Positions 45,201-56,690 of a DNA stretch of 64,000 nt are shown here, piece after piece. Both the position numbers and the translations under genes were made by a program. How positions within the stretch are numbered: position 1 is the stretch's first letter; the number at the start of each line of letters is the position of its first letter. The DNA comes from Cunninghamia lanceolata (Eukaryota; Streptophyta; Pinopsida; Cupressales; Cupressaceae). Location: positions 32,118,501-32,182,500 of the forward strand of contig BSBN01000213.1 of NCBI GenBank assembly GCA_027924645.1, given 5' to 3'. Under the pieces are notes generated by a model. It saw only the letters and a program-made list of their open reading frames with translations. It was not told the DNA's origin and ran no database searches.

Positions 45201-46949
45201 CACACTTAACCTAGTCCTAAACACCCTTCACAACATCATCCTTCAAAGAATAACATCTGCACACTTCACACATTTGAAATAGGTCAGCCTTAAGCAAGAA
45301 AATATGAATCTTGTAGCATATCATCTATTACAACTTGGTGGTACTCATGGAAGATTAAACATTACTTGTGCTTCTCCTAGATGAGTTGGCATGATCCATA
45401 CAAAATCTCCAAACACTCATTGAACTTTGTACAACAAAGACTTTGTGGCGCACACCTTCAACATACCTCAGTCGACCAGGCAAAAGCATAACCCAACAAC
45501 ACCTTCATTCTAGACCACAACCTATTCTAGAGAAACCAAAAAACCCCTTATAGAGCAATAGGAAACATCACAAGATCCTCAGGATCATTCTCCACTAGCC
45601 AATTCACCACTTCATACATCAACAAGTTGGCGCAAGTCAACAAACACTAAAACTAGCCACTGGACAATACAGTCTTACACTCTGTCACTTACAAATTTCT
45701 CTAGAGGGACAAATGATATGATACTTTGGATATAACACCTTCACAACACACTGAACTTAACTTCTAAACCACATGACCATATCTACAAACATGAAGGAAT
45801 GCAGAGCATTTTCTGAATCATTCTTCAAGGTAACTTCCTATAGCAGAAACCTTCACCAACATCCAGAGACCAGAGCCTCCTTGTAGCAACATATACTTCC
45901 TTAGGAACAACATGAGAGAGCATACAACATGCTACAGACCATCAGCAACATTACTTATAATCCTCATTTTAGTGCTTCTAATTCCCATCTTAATATATCA
46001 ACATGATATCATCTCTGCTAACAACAATCATACTCAATACTACCAATCATGAACATTAGCAACATCACTGTTACCACACCAACGTAAGAATTGAAATGAC
46101 AACCCAAACTAAGTGTTCCACACCATCAGAGTATAGCATCAACATAAGCATCAATGACAACCCAAAATGAGTGTTGATATCAATGACAACCATATCAATG
46201 ACAACCTTAGGTAACATATCTGCAACATTGACATCAATCATAAGTTCATAAATTCCTATAACCATCAAAATTCCTTAAACCAAGAACATGCTCATACTAG
46301 CTACACCATGAACCAAAATCAAATGTCCCTAAGTCATCCTCATCCTTATGAGACCTTTGACAAGGCAAACACCACTCTAGGCTCTACATATTATCAAATT
46401 AATTCATCCTCATATCCTTTAAAATCTAATTCCCATCAATCCAAACATCATAATCCTCCATCCTCATAACCTTTGTAGTCCAACTCCTCCCATCAATCCA
46501 AATGGGCATATTTAGTTTTTCTCCTTATCCAAAGACTATTAGAAAGGGAAAAAACATTAAACTAGAAAGCATTAAGTCATTGAGCCCATATCTACCAAGC
46601 CTATCCAAATGTTGCATAGTACCCTCCAAAATAAAATGCCACCATGCAATCAAAAGTCTAGAAATATTCCCATCCAAGATAAAGTACCATCATGCAAAAA
46701 CATTTTCAATCCAAAACTCATCAAGCCTAATCAAGATCCCCCAGAGTTACTATCTTTGCAAGATAACCTATGTGGTAAAGAAAATGAAGCCAATACATAA
46801 GGTCTAAAGTCCACAAGATCCATAAAACACATAAGTGTCAAAGGCCCCTCACCAGTCAATATGTAACAATCAAGGAGTATATCCATGAGTTAATCACTAA
46901 TGAGGAATTAAACCCAAACAATGTACATCCCTCTTGACCAAGAAACAAT
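45201..46949. other. No gene recognised
   Basis: About 1.7 kb of AT-rich sequence with many short CATCAA and CCATCAATCC words. Short ORFs (46071-46268 minus, 46502-46807 plus) look like chance. Possibly the upstream part of relic G, but I cannot support a boundary. Confidence 0.4.
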
Positions 46950-47802
46950 CAATGATATGTTAAGAACTTGCCCAAAAGCATGGTCAGCCATATCCTCCAC
47001 CAAATCAAGATCAAAACATCCCATGTCCTCTTATCCATAATCAATATCAGACTATCCATGTTAATCCTCTCTATGATAAAGATCCCATCTATAATCAAGA
47101 TCCTATCAATGATTGAGAGAACCAAGTTGATTACCTCATCTAATTTTATGCTATCCCTAATCAAGAAATCCAAACTAGTCCTATCCATCACTCATTGAAC
47201 ATCCATTTCCCCTAATGAGACACTTGGTTCCCAAGAACACATAGACAATCAAATAAATGATATTGATCATATCACACCTAATCCTAATGAGAATAGTGGT
47301 AATCAAGAGCTTAATCACATCAAGCATGAGGACAACCAAGTCATAGTGGATCACATTGATCATTCAAATGATCAAGACACAATAAGCACAAGTAATCATC
47401 AAGGCATGACAAGTGTGCATAATGAGACATCACTAATATCCTATCAATCAGGATCATCCACCTTCATCCAATTTGGCTTCCTTGTAGAGGAGACAGTAGA
47501 AAATTTTAATTGTTCTTAGTAGCACACTAATAGGCTAACATCATGTTCGAAAAATAACAAGTATCCTATTGCAAACAAGATATGTAAAAGCATAAATTAT
47601 CAAGGAAAAGGACTGGGCCTTCATGAGAAGGGTATCCTAGAACCTATCTCAATCCACATTAGTCATGGTCAAGGCATCAAAAATCAATTATCTAAGTGAT
47701 CTAATGGTGTTAGTGATACTTCAACGATCACTGAGGCAACTTTATCCAATGAAAGCATCAAGATAGGGACCATTCATAGCCCCTACAACAAGCTTGCTAC
47801 TA
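46950..47802 (+). pseudogene. Relic G: degraded ORF with a G-patch-like motif
   Basis: Plus-strand frames give a low-complexity Asn/Ile/His-rich region, then FIQFGFLVEETVENF (near 47470). INYQGKGLGLHEKGILEPI (about 47596-47652) has the spacing of glycines of a G-patch (Gly-x-Gly-Leu-Gly). G-patch motifs occur in the polyproteins of some plant gypsy elements and bind RNA-handling factors. The frame breaks at the solo LTR (47808) and resumes at 48801. No protease or RT is visible nearby. I call it a retroelement relic with moderate doubt. Confidence 0.4.
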
Positions 47803-47807
47803 ATAAT

Positions 47808-48795
47808 TGTTGGGATTAAGGTGTCTCAGCCTTAGAGTCCTTTCTGGTGTTTCCTATTTTTTAGGAGGTGAAAAAATAGTTTCGCTTTTGCTTTTTTTGG
47901 AAATGGTGTTTTTAAGCCATTCTAGAAAGAAAAAATTGTGCTTTTTTCTTTTTGCTTTTTCTCAAAAAGTTGTTTTTTGCTTTTTGTTGAGAAAAACGAG
48001 TGCCACCTCAGTTGACCTTGGGTCTTGTTTAGGAGCTTTCTATTGTAGGAAGTTACTGTTTGTGGCAAATCTTATCCTTATCTCTTTGGAGCACCCATGA
48101 AGAGGGTATGCTTTGTTTTTTGGAAATTTGATTTGGAAAAGATTTTCAAGTTGGAAAATATTCCTTTTTTTGGAAATTTGATTTGGAAAAGATTTTCAAG
48201 TTGGAAAATATTCCTTTTTGGAAATTTGATTTGGAAAATATTTTCAAGTTGGAAAATATTCCTTTTTGGGAAGTGGATGCCTAGGAAAGATAGGATAAGC
48301 TTTTCTGGCTTTAAAACATATTTGAAAGCAGATGCTTTGCATGCTTTTGCAGAGGAGTTGGTGGAGAAAGCTAAGACAACTTTTTGAGGGTGATTTTCAT
48401 TTGCAACTCTTGCATTATGTGTATTGGAGAGTTTTTGAAGTTTTATTATTATAGGTTGAAGCAATTCTGAAGAGCTGAAATGCTGCCGGTTTGTTTCCAA
48501 GTTCTGAAGTAGTGAAGACTCCTGAAGAAATACTTGTTCTGAGAGTTATATTATAACCATAAAAAGTTTACAGTAATATAATTGAACTGTGTGTTTGGAG
48601 TGGGGTTTTTTACCTGAAAAGGTTTTCCCCACGTAAAAATCACCGTGTTAATGTTTCTTGATTTTAAATCTTAATTAACTAAATGTATGTGAATCTTAAT
48701 AAATTGTAATCGTTGAAAGTTTGAAAGAATTAACTACAACCATCTCCTCATAAGACTAGTTTTGGAAGTTGTTTCTGCACCTTTGCTTCCTTTCA
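47808..48795 (+). mobile_element. Solo LTR (copia-like) in relic G
   Basis: Starts TGTTGGGATTAAGGTGTCTC and ends GCTTCCTTTCA, with TSD ATAAT at 47803-47807 and 48796-48800. The motif TTACCTGAAAAGGTTTTCCC near 48610 is typical of the U5 region of copia LTRs and gives the plus orientation. It contains a tandem repeat (48116-48270). No internal domain is present, so it is a solo LTR. Confidence 0.85.
48116..48270 (+). repeat. Three-copy tandem repeat inside the solo LTR
   Basis: Three copies of a unit of about 48-52 bases containing GGAAATTTGATTTGGAAAA and TTTCAAGTTGGAAAATATTCC-like sequence lie head to tail; the third carries AATATT for AGATT. The repeat explains the ORFs called on both strands here, which are not genes. 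Confidence 0.85.
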
Positions 48796-48800
48796 ATAAT

Positions 48801-49230
48801 CCTTCCACCTCCACTATCCATACCATCAAGCTTTATCCTCTGCATCATAAACCCGTTAATTGGGACCAACAAAACTGTAAGGCATAGAAAGCAAAAAATC
48901 TAAATCAAACATCAAAGGCAAATCAATTCAAAAATAAAGGAAGATATATGAAATCAATATGGGTCCCAAAGCAAAGTGGACTAATCAAATCAAGTGAAGC
49001 TAAGTATACTAAACTAGTAATCATTCAAAATATGGAGCCACATAAAAAAATGCAACATGCATATAATAGGTGTGCACCACCTTCCAACTTGTATAAGAAT
49101 GTTGGTCCTAATCACCATCCTAATCCAAAATCCAAACTCCATAATTCACCATCCCAAGTATGGTGAGTTAAGAATGCTCTAGCCCAATCTAAATTTCCAT
49201 TCAATCCACCTAAACCCTATGAATCTTAAT
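48801..49230 (+). pseudogene. Relic G: continuation after the solo LTR
   Basis: Joined across the TSD, the frame continues as PSTSTIHTIKLYPLHHKPVN and, further on, KSIWVPKQSGLIKS. Stops interrupt it. No catalytic motif. Probably linker or gag sequence of the same relic. Confidence 0.35.
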
Positions 49231-50860
49231 CACCCAATTCCACAACCAATGTAATCCATCCAAATCTAGAATCATGCCTTAAATCCAAAAACTCCACATC
49301 CCAAATCCATCGCATTGTAGCATCAAAATACTTTATCATAAGGGATATGATGTTACCCTATCAAGATGTAAACATTCAGATAAGGCCAATTCTATTATCA
49401 ATGAGGATGTGCACAAACATCAATGGACTATACAAGAGCACTTTAATCTTGACAAAGCAGTTACTCCAAGTAGGTCACTACTAGCATGTTATGATGAGAG
49501 AATTTATAATCAACTATATATCAGATGGGAAGAGACATGTGAAGACCTTATGAATATCTAACTATCAAGGTCATCCAATTAGCAATGCAAAAAAAATTTA
49601 AAAAATAGAAAATGTAAGAAAATCCAAATAAAAATCAGAAAACAAAGAAAAATCCAAAAAAATAAAAATTGGCAAAAAATTAGAAAAATCAAGAAATGAG
49701 AAAAAAATCAAAATAGTAAAGAGAAATCATTCATCCAATGGTGAAAACCATTTCATAGTGCCTTGGATAAATACCATGATGAAAACCCATTCATGGGCGT
49801 CATGTGTAAATTAGTTGTCTGTCTACCCTACACTTGGGGGCAAGTTGTCTCATCTATCCCATCCTATCCCCCTCATATCACCCTAATCCATAATATCCAT
49901 ATATGACCTTGCCATCATTCCCCTCCATCATCCCTGCTTGACTTTGATCTTGATAAGGACTAAGACATGATCTTGAAACATGCTTTGACAAACTATAGAC
50001 ATAACAAATCCTTCTGTAACAAAATTTCCTAAGTGTCTTGTCATGACTTATGCAGTACACTATATCCCTTTAGTTTAGCATATTGAAAGGATTTTATAAA
50101 GTAGGGCATGCTTTTCCTTTATGACATAGTCCTTGGAGATCCTTTATCTTACAACCCTCAGGCTTCCACAATCCCTTAATCTTTCCATCTCATTCATCTC
50201 CCATCCTTTCTTCTAGACTTGGTGTTCCCTTATCACTGGTTATCATATGAAGATAGATAGTCCCATCCTATAGAAAAAATCAAAAGACTACCCAAGGAAA
50301 TCCTAACAAAGCAATTCATCCAAATGAAAGAAATCCAAATCCATCGCACTATCTAGTATAACATCCTATCAATGCAATCCAAATCGATTCCAAAATGCAA
50401 AGAAACCCATCAAACTTTTCCTTAGTCTTGCTAATCTCTAAACACATCATCTCACCTTTCAAGATATATCATTCCCTCATCCACCTCCCTTGAATATATC
50501 ATTGCTTGAAGGTGTATCAAAGCCAATCATCGAGATATATCATTCCCAATCTACTAATTATCATCATCATCATCATCATCATCAAAATTAGATTCTTAGC
50601 TTGACTAGGGGCAAAATCTTGTTTTCCACTCTTACATCTATGCTTGTGTGTATTGCTTACTTGATGGATTTATCTTTTTTAATTGTATCTGTATGAGTTC
50701 TTGTAGTGTATCATGAAAACAACATCATGGTTCCAACTATCATCTACCTACTTGTAACTTTATCTTTTTGGGTTAATCCTTTACACATTCAATACATTGT
50801 CATCATGATCCCTTATATCATGATGCATAATGCCTATCCTATAATAAACAAGTTGCTCAT
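49231..50860. other. Non-coding part of relic G with A-rich tract and (TCA)n
   Basis: It contains an A-rich stretch (49580-49720), then GGTGAAAACC and GATGAAAACCC words near 49740-49790 of a kind common in 3' UTRs of plant gypsy elements. A (TCA)8 microsatellite lies at 50560-50584. No gene seen. It continues after the copia insertion at 56168. Confidence 0.45.
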
Positions 50861-50865
50861 AATAG

Positions 50866-51480
50866 TGTTGTTATATGGAGCCTAATCAGGCTCAGAGGTT
50901 ATATTTACCCCACTTTTATCGGTGTGGTTTCCCCTCCAAATTCCTACGGGGCCAAGGGGCAGCGCCCCTTGCGGGGGTTTGGGGGCAGCGCCCCCAAGAC
51001 GGGGTCAAGGGGTAGCACCCCTTGCGGGGTCCAGGGGCAACGCCCCTGGCGCGTTCCCTGTCATGATATAGGGCAGGGTCGAGGGGCAACATCACCGTGG
51101 GGGCTCGGGGGCAACGCCCCTGAAACCTCACATGGTTTTTATTATTTCATAATACACCGGGAGTTAATTTTTTCATTGACCGACATAAGAAAACCCCATT
51201 TTGTAACCGACAAAAAGCTTGATAAAAAGTGGCTAAGGGTTAGGGTTTTGATATTGTATTGTAGCATTTTGCAGTGGTATTGAGTTGCAGGGATTGCTGA
51301 TTGTAATCGGTTTGATTTAATGGATAATAATATTGGACTCTCTATTTGGTGGATGTAGCCCGAGTTTGGGTGAACCATGTTAAAACTTGTCTCTCGTTGT
51401 TATTATTTCTATGTATTTCCATTTCTCTGTTTAATCTTTATTTGCATTTAATTGATATCTTCTGCCGGCTAACCCTAACA
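50866..51480 (+). repeat. 5' LTR of the copia element (615 bp)
   Basis: Begins TGTTGTTATATGGAGCC and ends GGCTAACCCTAACA. A GC-rich block (50945-51125) is made of repeated hairpin units of the type GGGGCAGCGCCCC. The 119-codon ORF across it is an artefact of the repeat. Confidence 0.9.
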
Positions 51481-51482
51481 AG

Positions 51483-51494
51483 TGGTATCAGAGC
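51483..51494 (+). other. Primer-binding site of the copia element
   Basis: TGGTATCAGAGC, complementary to the 3' end of tRNA-iMet, two bases after the LTR: the standard copia primer. Confidence 0.9.
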
Positions 51495-51546
51495 GGGTTG
51501 TGTTCGATTATCATCTGCAGGAAAGTCTCACGGTTGAGTGGGAGCA

Positions 51547-52331
51547 ATGGCAGACAAGGGTAAAATGAAGGTTGATAAATTCAATGGGCAGAACTATCAG
51601 TTATGGAAGATGTAGATGGAGGATTACCTCTATCAAAAGGATTTATGGAGGCCATTGGAAGGAGTAGCCAAGAAACTGGCAACAATGTCTGATGAGGATT
51701 GGAATCTTCTTGACAGAAAGGCACTGGGAACCATTCGGTTGTGCCTGGCACCGTCGGTGGCATTCAATATAATAGAAGCGAAGACAACAGATGGTTTGAT
51801 GAAAGCTTTGGTTAAATTGTATGAAAAACCCTTAGCCTCAAATAAGGTATTTCTCATGAAGCAGTTGTTTAATTTGAAAATGGTTGAAGGTGGATCTGTG
51901 ACAGGTCATTTAAATGAATTTAATAGATTGTCAGTCAATTGACTTCTGTAAATGTAAAATTTGATGAAGAAGTTAGAGCTCTCTTGATATTATGTTCATT
52001 ACCTGAAAGCTGGGATAGTTTGGTAATGGCGGTTAGTAACTCTGTTTCTGGTTCAAATACCCTAAAATTTGATGATGTTGTTGGTGTTATTCTGAGTGAG
52101 GAAATTCATAAGAAAAGCTCAGGTGGATCCAAATCAGGCAGTGTTTTGAATGCAAAAAGCAGGGGCAGATCAAAGGAGAGAGGAAAAGGTTCTGGAGGTC
52201 ATGGGAAGTCACAAGGAAAATCAAATTACAAAAGATCCCAAACCAAAGGATAGAAGGATTGCTGGCACTGTGGAAAACTAGGTCATCTGAAGAAAGATTG
52301 TTGGTCTCGAAAGAACAAAGAAGGAGACAAA
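51547..52331 (+). pseudogene. Copia Gag (degraded)
   Basis: It starts MADKGKMKVDKFNGQNYQLW at ATG 51547. A stop at 51613 follows WKM, then MEDYLYQKDLWRPLEG and the UBN2-like gag domain. A frameshift near 51940 lies at the FNRLS/TSVNVKFDEEVRALLI junction. The basic Gly/Ser-rich tail runs to a TAG at 52251, then the CCHC knuckle CWHCGKLGHLKKDC (52261-52302) is intact. The N-terminal wording is that of the Tnt1/Tork group. Capsid protein of the element; cannot be made whole from this copy. Confidence 0.87.
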
Positions 52332-53210
52332 CAAGAAGGCAATAAGGAAGCAAATGTGGTAAGTAATAAATCTGAAGATGATGCTTTGATTCTTTCCCTA
52401 GATAATGCTGATGATTCATGGGTTTTAGATTTAGGGGCCTCATTTCATGCTACGCCCCATAGAAGTTATTGTCTTGATTATGTCCAAGGGGATTTTGGGC
52501 TAGTTTATTTGGGAGATAACGAACCCTGTCAGATTGTTGGAAAGGGAAGAATCAAGATTAAGTTGCAGAATGGGAATCATTGGCTACTACAAGAGGTAAG
52601 GCATGTTCCAAGGCTCAGTAGGAATTTAATTTCAGCAGGGCAGCTAACTGAACAAGGTTGCACTGTTACATTTACTGATAAAAATTGGAAGGTTTCAAAA
52701 GGTGCCTTAGTAGTAGTAAAAGGTGTGAAAGTAGGCACCTTATATCTTTGTACAGGTCATACTATTCCTTCTACTTTAGCTGTTACAGAGAAAAAACAAA
52801 CAGGTTCAGGAACAGTTGCTACAAATTTGTAGGAAGAGACTGGAAAAGTTGCTGCAGGTTCTGAGACAACACTGTGGCATAACAGACTTGGGCATATGAG
52901 TGAAAAAGGTATGAAGGTACTTCATTCTAAGAAAGTTTTACCAGGTCTAAAATGTATTAATATGGATTTCTGTGAAAGTTGTGTGTATGGAAAACAAAAG
53001 AGAGTCAGTTTTCTCAAGGATGGGAAGCAAAAGAAAAATGAAAAATTGGAGCTTGTGCATACAGATGTATGGGGACCAGCTCAGGTATCTTCTCTCGGTG
53101 GCTCTCGGTATTATGTTACATTCATAGATGATGCAACTAGGAAGGTCTGGATTTATTTCCTTAGACAGAAATTTGACGTATTTGAAACATTTAAGAAATA
53201 GAGAAGCTTG
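52332..53210 (+). pseudogene. Copia protease and integrase N-terminal part
   Basis: The protease reads DSWVLDLGASFHATPHRSYC; the catalytic triplet is Asp-Leu-Gly where the family has Asp-Ser-Gly, so the enzyme is presumably dead. A TAG at 52830 follows. Integrase begins with its HHCC finger (LWHNRLGHMSEKGMKVLH, then CESCVYGKQ) and the first catalytic Asp in LVHTDVWGPA. It stops at TAG 53199. Confidence 0.87.
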
Positions 53211-53960
53211 GTTGAGAATGAGACGGGTAAAAGATTAAAATGTCTCAGATCTGATAATGGCGGTGAGTATTGCAGCAAAGAATTTGAAGATTATTGTTCC
53301 TTTAATGGAATTCGTAGGCAGAAAATGGTTCCAGGGACTCCACAAGAAAATGGAGTGGCTAAACACATGAATAGGACAATAATGGAGCGTGCAAGGACCA
53401 TGAGATTGCATGCTGGGCTGCCTTTAAACATGTGGGCAGAGGCTGTCAACACTACTATATATTTAATTAACAGAGGTCCTTCAGTTCCTTTGGGCTATGG
53501 TATTCTAGAGGAAGCATGGACAGGCAAGAAGGTGAGTTATTCTTTTTTGAAAACCTTCGGCTGTGAAGCAATTGCTCATATAGATTCTAAAAATAGAACC
53601 AAGCTGGATGTAAAATCAAAAAGGTGTACCTTTGTTGGATATGGCATTGATGAATTTGGTTATAGGCTTTGGGATTTTGAAAATCAGAAAATTGTGAGAA
53701 GTAGGGATGTTATATTCAATGAGAAGGTGTTGTACAAAGATCAGTTGCAGCAGCATGAGAAGAAAGAAAAGGATTATGTGGTGCTGGACGATACTCCAAA
53801 TAGTGATGTTCCAATGGTTCCTCATGCTCTGCAACAGCAACCAAAAATACCACAAACTCCAGTGAATGTTAGACAGTCAATAAGGATAAGTAGACCTCCT
53901 GAAAGGTTTTCTCCCTTTTTGTATTCTATTTTGTTAACAGATGCTGGTGAACCAGAAGGG
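53211..53960 (+). pseudogene. Copia integrase core and C-terminus
   Basis: The second catalytic Asp stands in LRSDNGGEY. The residue 36 positions later, where copia integrases carry the catalytic Glu, is Lys (PQENGVAKHMNRT, near 53360), consistent with a G-to-A change. GYLFV-type downstream sequence appears as KRCTFVGYGIDEFGYRLWD. The hinge to RT (IRISRPPERFSPF) follows. Open from 53208 to 54338 together with the start of RT. Confidence 0.87.
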
Positions 53961-55088
53961 TATGATGAAGCTATGCAGGTGGATACACAGGTTCAGTGGG
54001 AGCTTGCAATGAAAGAAGAAATGGACTCCTTGCTGAAAAATCAGACTTGGGAATTATGTAAGTTACCTGCAGGTAAAAAGGCTTTACCAAATAAATGGGT
54101 TTACAGGCTAAAAGAGGAAGATGGAGGTAAGAAAAGATTTAAGGCCAGGTTAGTTGTAAAAGGATTTGCACAGAAAAAGGGCATTGATTTTGATGAGGTA
54201 TTTTCTTCGGTTGTCAAGATGACTTCTATTCGTATTGTTTTAAGTATTGTGGCTGCTGAAGATTTACATTTGGAACAGCTAGATGTTAAAATTAAGTTTC
54301 TCCATGGTGATTTGGAGGAGGAGATATATATGGAATAGCCCCAAGGATTTGAGGTCAAAGGTAAGGAGAAACTAGTGTGTAGATTGAACAAGAGTTTGTA
54401 TGGCCTGAAACAAGCACCTCGGCAATGGTATTTGAAATTTGACAGTTTTATGGCTGAGCAAGGCTACAGCAGGTGTAATTATGACCATTGTGTTTATTTT
54501 AAGAGGTTGGATAATGACAACTACATTATTTTATGTTTATATGTTGATGGCATGCTTGTAGCTGGGTCTAACATGGATCACATAAGAGAGTTAAAACAGC
54601 AGTTAGCACAGTCATTTGCTATGAAGGATTTGGGGGCAGCAAAACAAATCCTTGGTATGAAAATTTGTAGAGATAGGAAGAACAAAAAATTGACTCTATC
54701 TCAAGCTGCTTATGTTGAAAAGGTGTTGCAAAGATTCCACATGGAGAATGTAAAAGCTGTCAGCACACCTTTGCCTAGTCATTTGAAATTGACCAAGGAG
54801 ATGTGTCTTAAGACACAAGAGGAGGAAGAGAAAATGTCCAAGGTACCCTATGCTTCAGCTGTAGGAAGTTTAATGTATGCCATGGTATGCACGAGACCGG
54901 ATATTGCACATGCTGTAGGAGTCATTAGCAGGTATATGAGTCATCCCGGATTAGAGCATTGGAATGCGGTAAAATGGATTCTCAAATATTTGAGAGGTAC
55001 ATCTAATAAACACTTATGTTTTGGGGGCTCTAATACTGATTTAGCAGGTTATGTAGACTCAGATTTGGCAGGGGATATTGATACCAGG
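53961..55088 (+). pseudogene. Copia reverse transcriptase
   Basis: Motifs in order: WELAMKEEMDSLLKNQTWEL, NKWVYRLKEE, FKARLVVKGFAQKKGIDFDE, LDVKIKFLHGDLEEEIYME, a TAG at 54336, LNKSLYGLKQAPRQWYLKFD, and the active site CLYVDGMLVAGS (near 54540). There the second Asp of YVDD is Gly, so polymerase activity is lost. KQILGMKICRDRK, SAVGSLMYAMVCTRPDIAHA and WILKYLRGT follow. Confidence 0.9.
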
Positions 55089-55485
55089 TGAAGTACTACA
55101 GGTTATTTCTTTACTGTAGGTGGAACAGTGGTGAGTTGGATTTCTAGGTTACAAAAGGTGGTTGCTTTATCCACCACAGAGGCAGAATATGTAGCTGCAA
55201 CAGAGGCAAGCAAGGAGATGATATGGCTGTAATCTTTCATGAATGAATTGGGCACATAACAGGTTAACAATTATTTATTTACGGATAGCCAGAGTGCCAT
55301 ACATCTTGCAAAGAATTCTGCCTTGCATTCAAAGACCAAACACATACAGTTGAGGTATCACTTCATTCGGTCGGTGTTGGATGATGGACAATTATAGCTG
55401 GCAAAGATATATACAGATGACAATCCAACAGATATGTTTACAAAGGCAGAAGCTGAGCTCCTCTTCAACTTCAGTTGGTCTTCTA
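55089..55485 (+). pseudogene. Copia RNase H (degraded)
   Basis: The domain starts in the RT frame (YVDSDLAGDIDTR) and continues past a TGA at 55089 as STTGYFFTVGGTVVSWISR, ALSTTEAEYVAATEASKE, FTDSQSAIHLAKN, KHIQLRYHFIR and DNPTDMFTK. Four stops occur in about 130 codons. The catalytic acidic residues in TEAEY and TDSQS are visible. Confidence 0.88.
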
Positions 55486-55570
55486 GACTGAAAACAACCA
55501 AAAACAGAACAGCAACGTCCAGGGTGCTTATTTCCAGTGGGAGCTACAGAGTCAGTGGTGTTATGATCAG

Positions 55571-55625
55571 TCTCCAAGTGGGAGATGATATGGTGTGGAG
55601 TCTGATCAATCTCCAAGTGGGAGAT
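55571..55625 (+). other. Duplicated polypurine tract/hairpin before the 3' LTR
   Basis: TCTCCAAGTGGGAGAT occurs at 55571-55586 and again at 55610-55625, directly abutting the 3' LTR. TCTCC and GGAGA can pair around AAGTG. The second copy is in the position of the plus-strand primer. Confidence 0.7.
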
Positions 55626-56162
55626 TATTGTTATATGGAGCCTAATCAGACTCAGAGGTTATATTTACCCCACTTTTATCGGCGCAATTTCCCCCCCAAA
55701 TTCCTACGGGGTCAAGGGGCAGCGCCCCTGGTGCGTTCCCTGTCGTGATACAGGGCAGGGTCGAGGGGAAGCACCCCTGTGGGGGCTCAGGGGCAACGCC
55801 CCTGAAACCTCACACGGTTTTTATTATTTCATAATGCACTGGGAGTTAATTTTTTCATTGACGGACATAAGAAAACCCTATTTTGTAACCGACAAAAAGC
55901 TTGATAAAAAGTGGCTAAGGGTTAGGGTTTTGATATTGTATTGTAGCATTTTGCAGCTGTATTGAGTTGTAGGGATTGCTGATTGTAATCAGTTTGATTT
56001 ATTGGATAATAATATTGGACTCTCTATTTGGTGGATGTAGCCTGAGTTTGGGTGAACCACGTTAAAACTTGTCTCTCGTTGTTATTATTTCTGTGTATTT
56101 CTATTTCTTTGTTTAATCTTTATTTGCATTTAATTGATATCTTCTGCCGGCTAACCCTAACA
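55626..56162 (+). repeat. 3' LTR of the copia element (537 bp)
   Basis: Matches 50866-51480 but begins TATTGTTATATGG (second base mutated) and lacks about 78 bases of the GC-rich hairpin block. Ends CTAACCCTAACA, followed by TSD AATAG. Confidence 0.88.
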
Positions 56163-56167
56163 AATAG

Positions 56168-56690
56168 TTGGTATTTTGTGCAAGATTCATAAGCATGTAC
56201 TTCTTTCACCCCCATCATATCCATTCCACCTAGCCTTTTGTCATCATTCATCTCCTAATTAATTAAAGTAGCCCCTTTTCATCATCCATCATTTTCTAAT
56301 CTTTTCATCCTTAACATCCAACCTTTAACTACATTTTATCTTTTTCATCCATCCCTAATCATCTTGTCTTTGTTTCATCCATTTTGAGAGCACACCCATG
56401 TTCTTCCAACCCGCTTGTCCTCTCGAGGGGGCATCCCTAAACCTAATAATCCAAAATCAAGGTTGACATTCTAAATCCAAAATCCCTCCAAGCATTGAAG
56501 TATCAAAATCAATCATCATCCAATCAACCTCAATCAATAAAATCAATCTTAATCCATGAATCGAGCTTAAAATCAAAATCTTAATGCTTGGGGCATGTTC
56601 TCACCAATGTCATCACAAGTGCTTATATCTACTTTCTTTGAAATGACATTGCTTCTTCTAGTTGCAATGCCATTTCAAAGAGGGGAAAAA
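56168..56690 (+). other. Relic G 3' UTR and polypurine tract
   Basis: Continues relic G after the copia insertion; CATCC/AATCC-rich and non-coding. It ends in the purine run AAAGAGGGGAAAAA (56677-56690), a convincing polypurine tract immediately before TGTAGACAC. Confidence 0.6.

Larger units (their letters stand above)
50866..56162 (+). mobile_element. Complete Ty1/copia (Tnt1/Tork-like) retrotransposon, inactivated
   Basis: LTRs are 50866-51480 and 55626-56162, flanked by TSD AATAG (50861-50865 and 56163-56167). Order is PBS, gag, protease, integrase, RT, RNase H, PPT: the copia order. After one frameshift near 51940 the rest stays in a single frame to about 55480, with scattered stops. 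Key residues are lost in protease, integrase and RT. The LTRs differ in length by 78 bases because of GC-rich hairpin units. Confidence 0.93.

Noticed and set aside
48078..48500. 140-codon minus-strand ORF and overlapping plus-strand ORF
   Set aside because: Both are products of the three-copy tandem repeat within a solo LTR.
50560..50584. (TCA)8 array and the GATGATG-rich LTR tracts as possible CRISPR or satellite arrays
   Set aside because: A simple microsatellite and dispersed words without regular spacers; a eukaryotic retroelement context.
50916..51283. Gly/Arg/Pro-rich ORFs on both strands in the copia LTR
   Set aside because: Translations of the GC-rich hairpin repeat; open on both strands for that reason.
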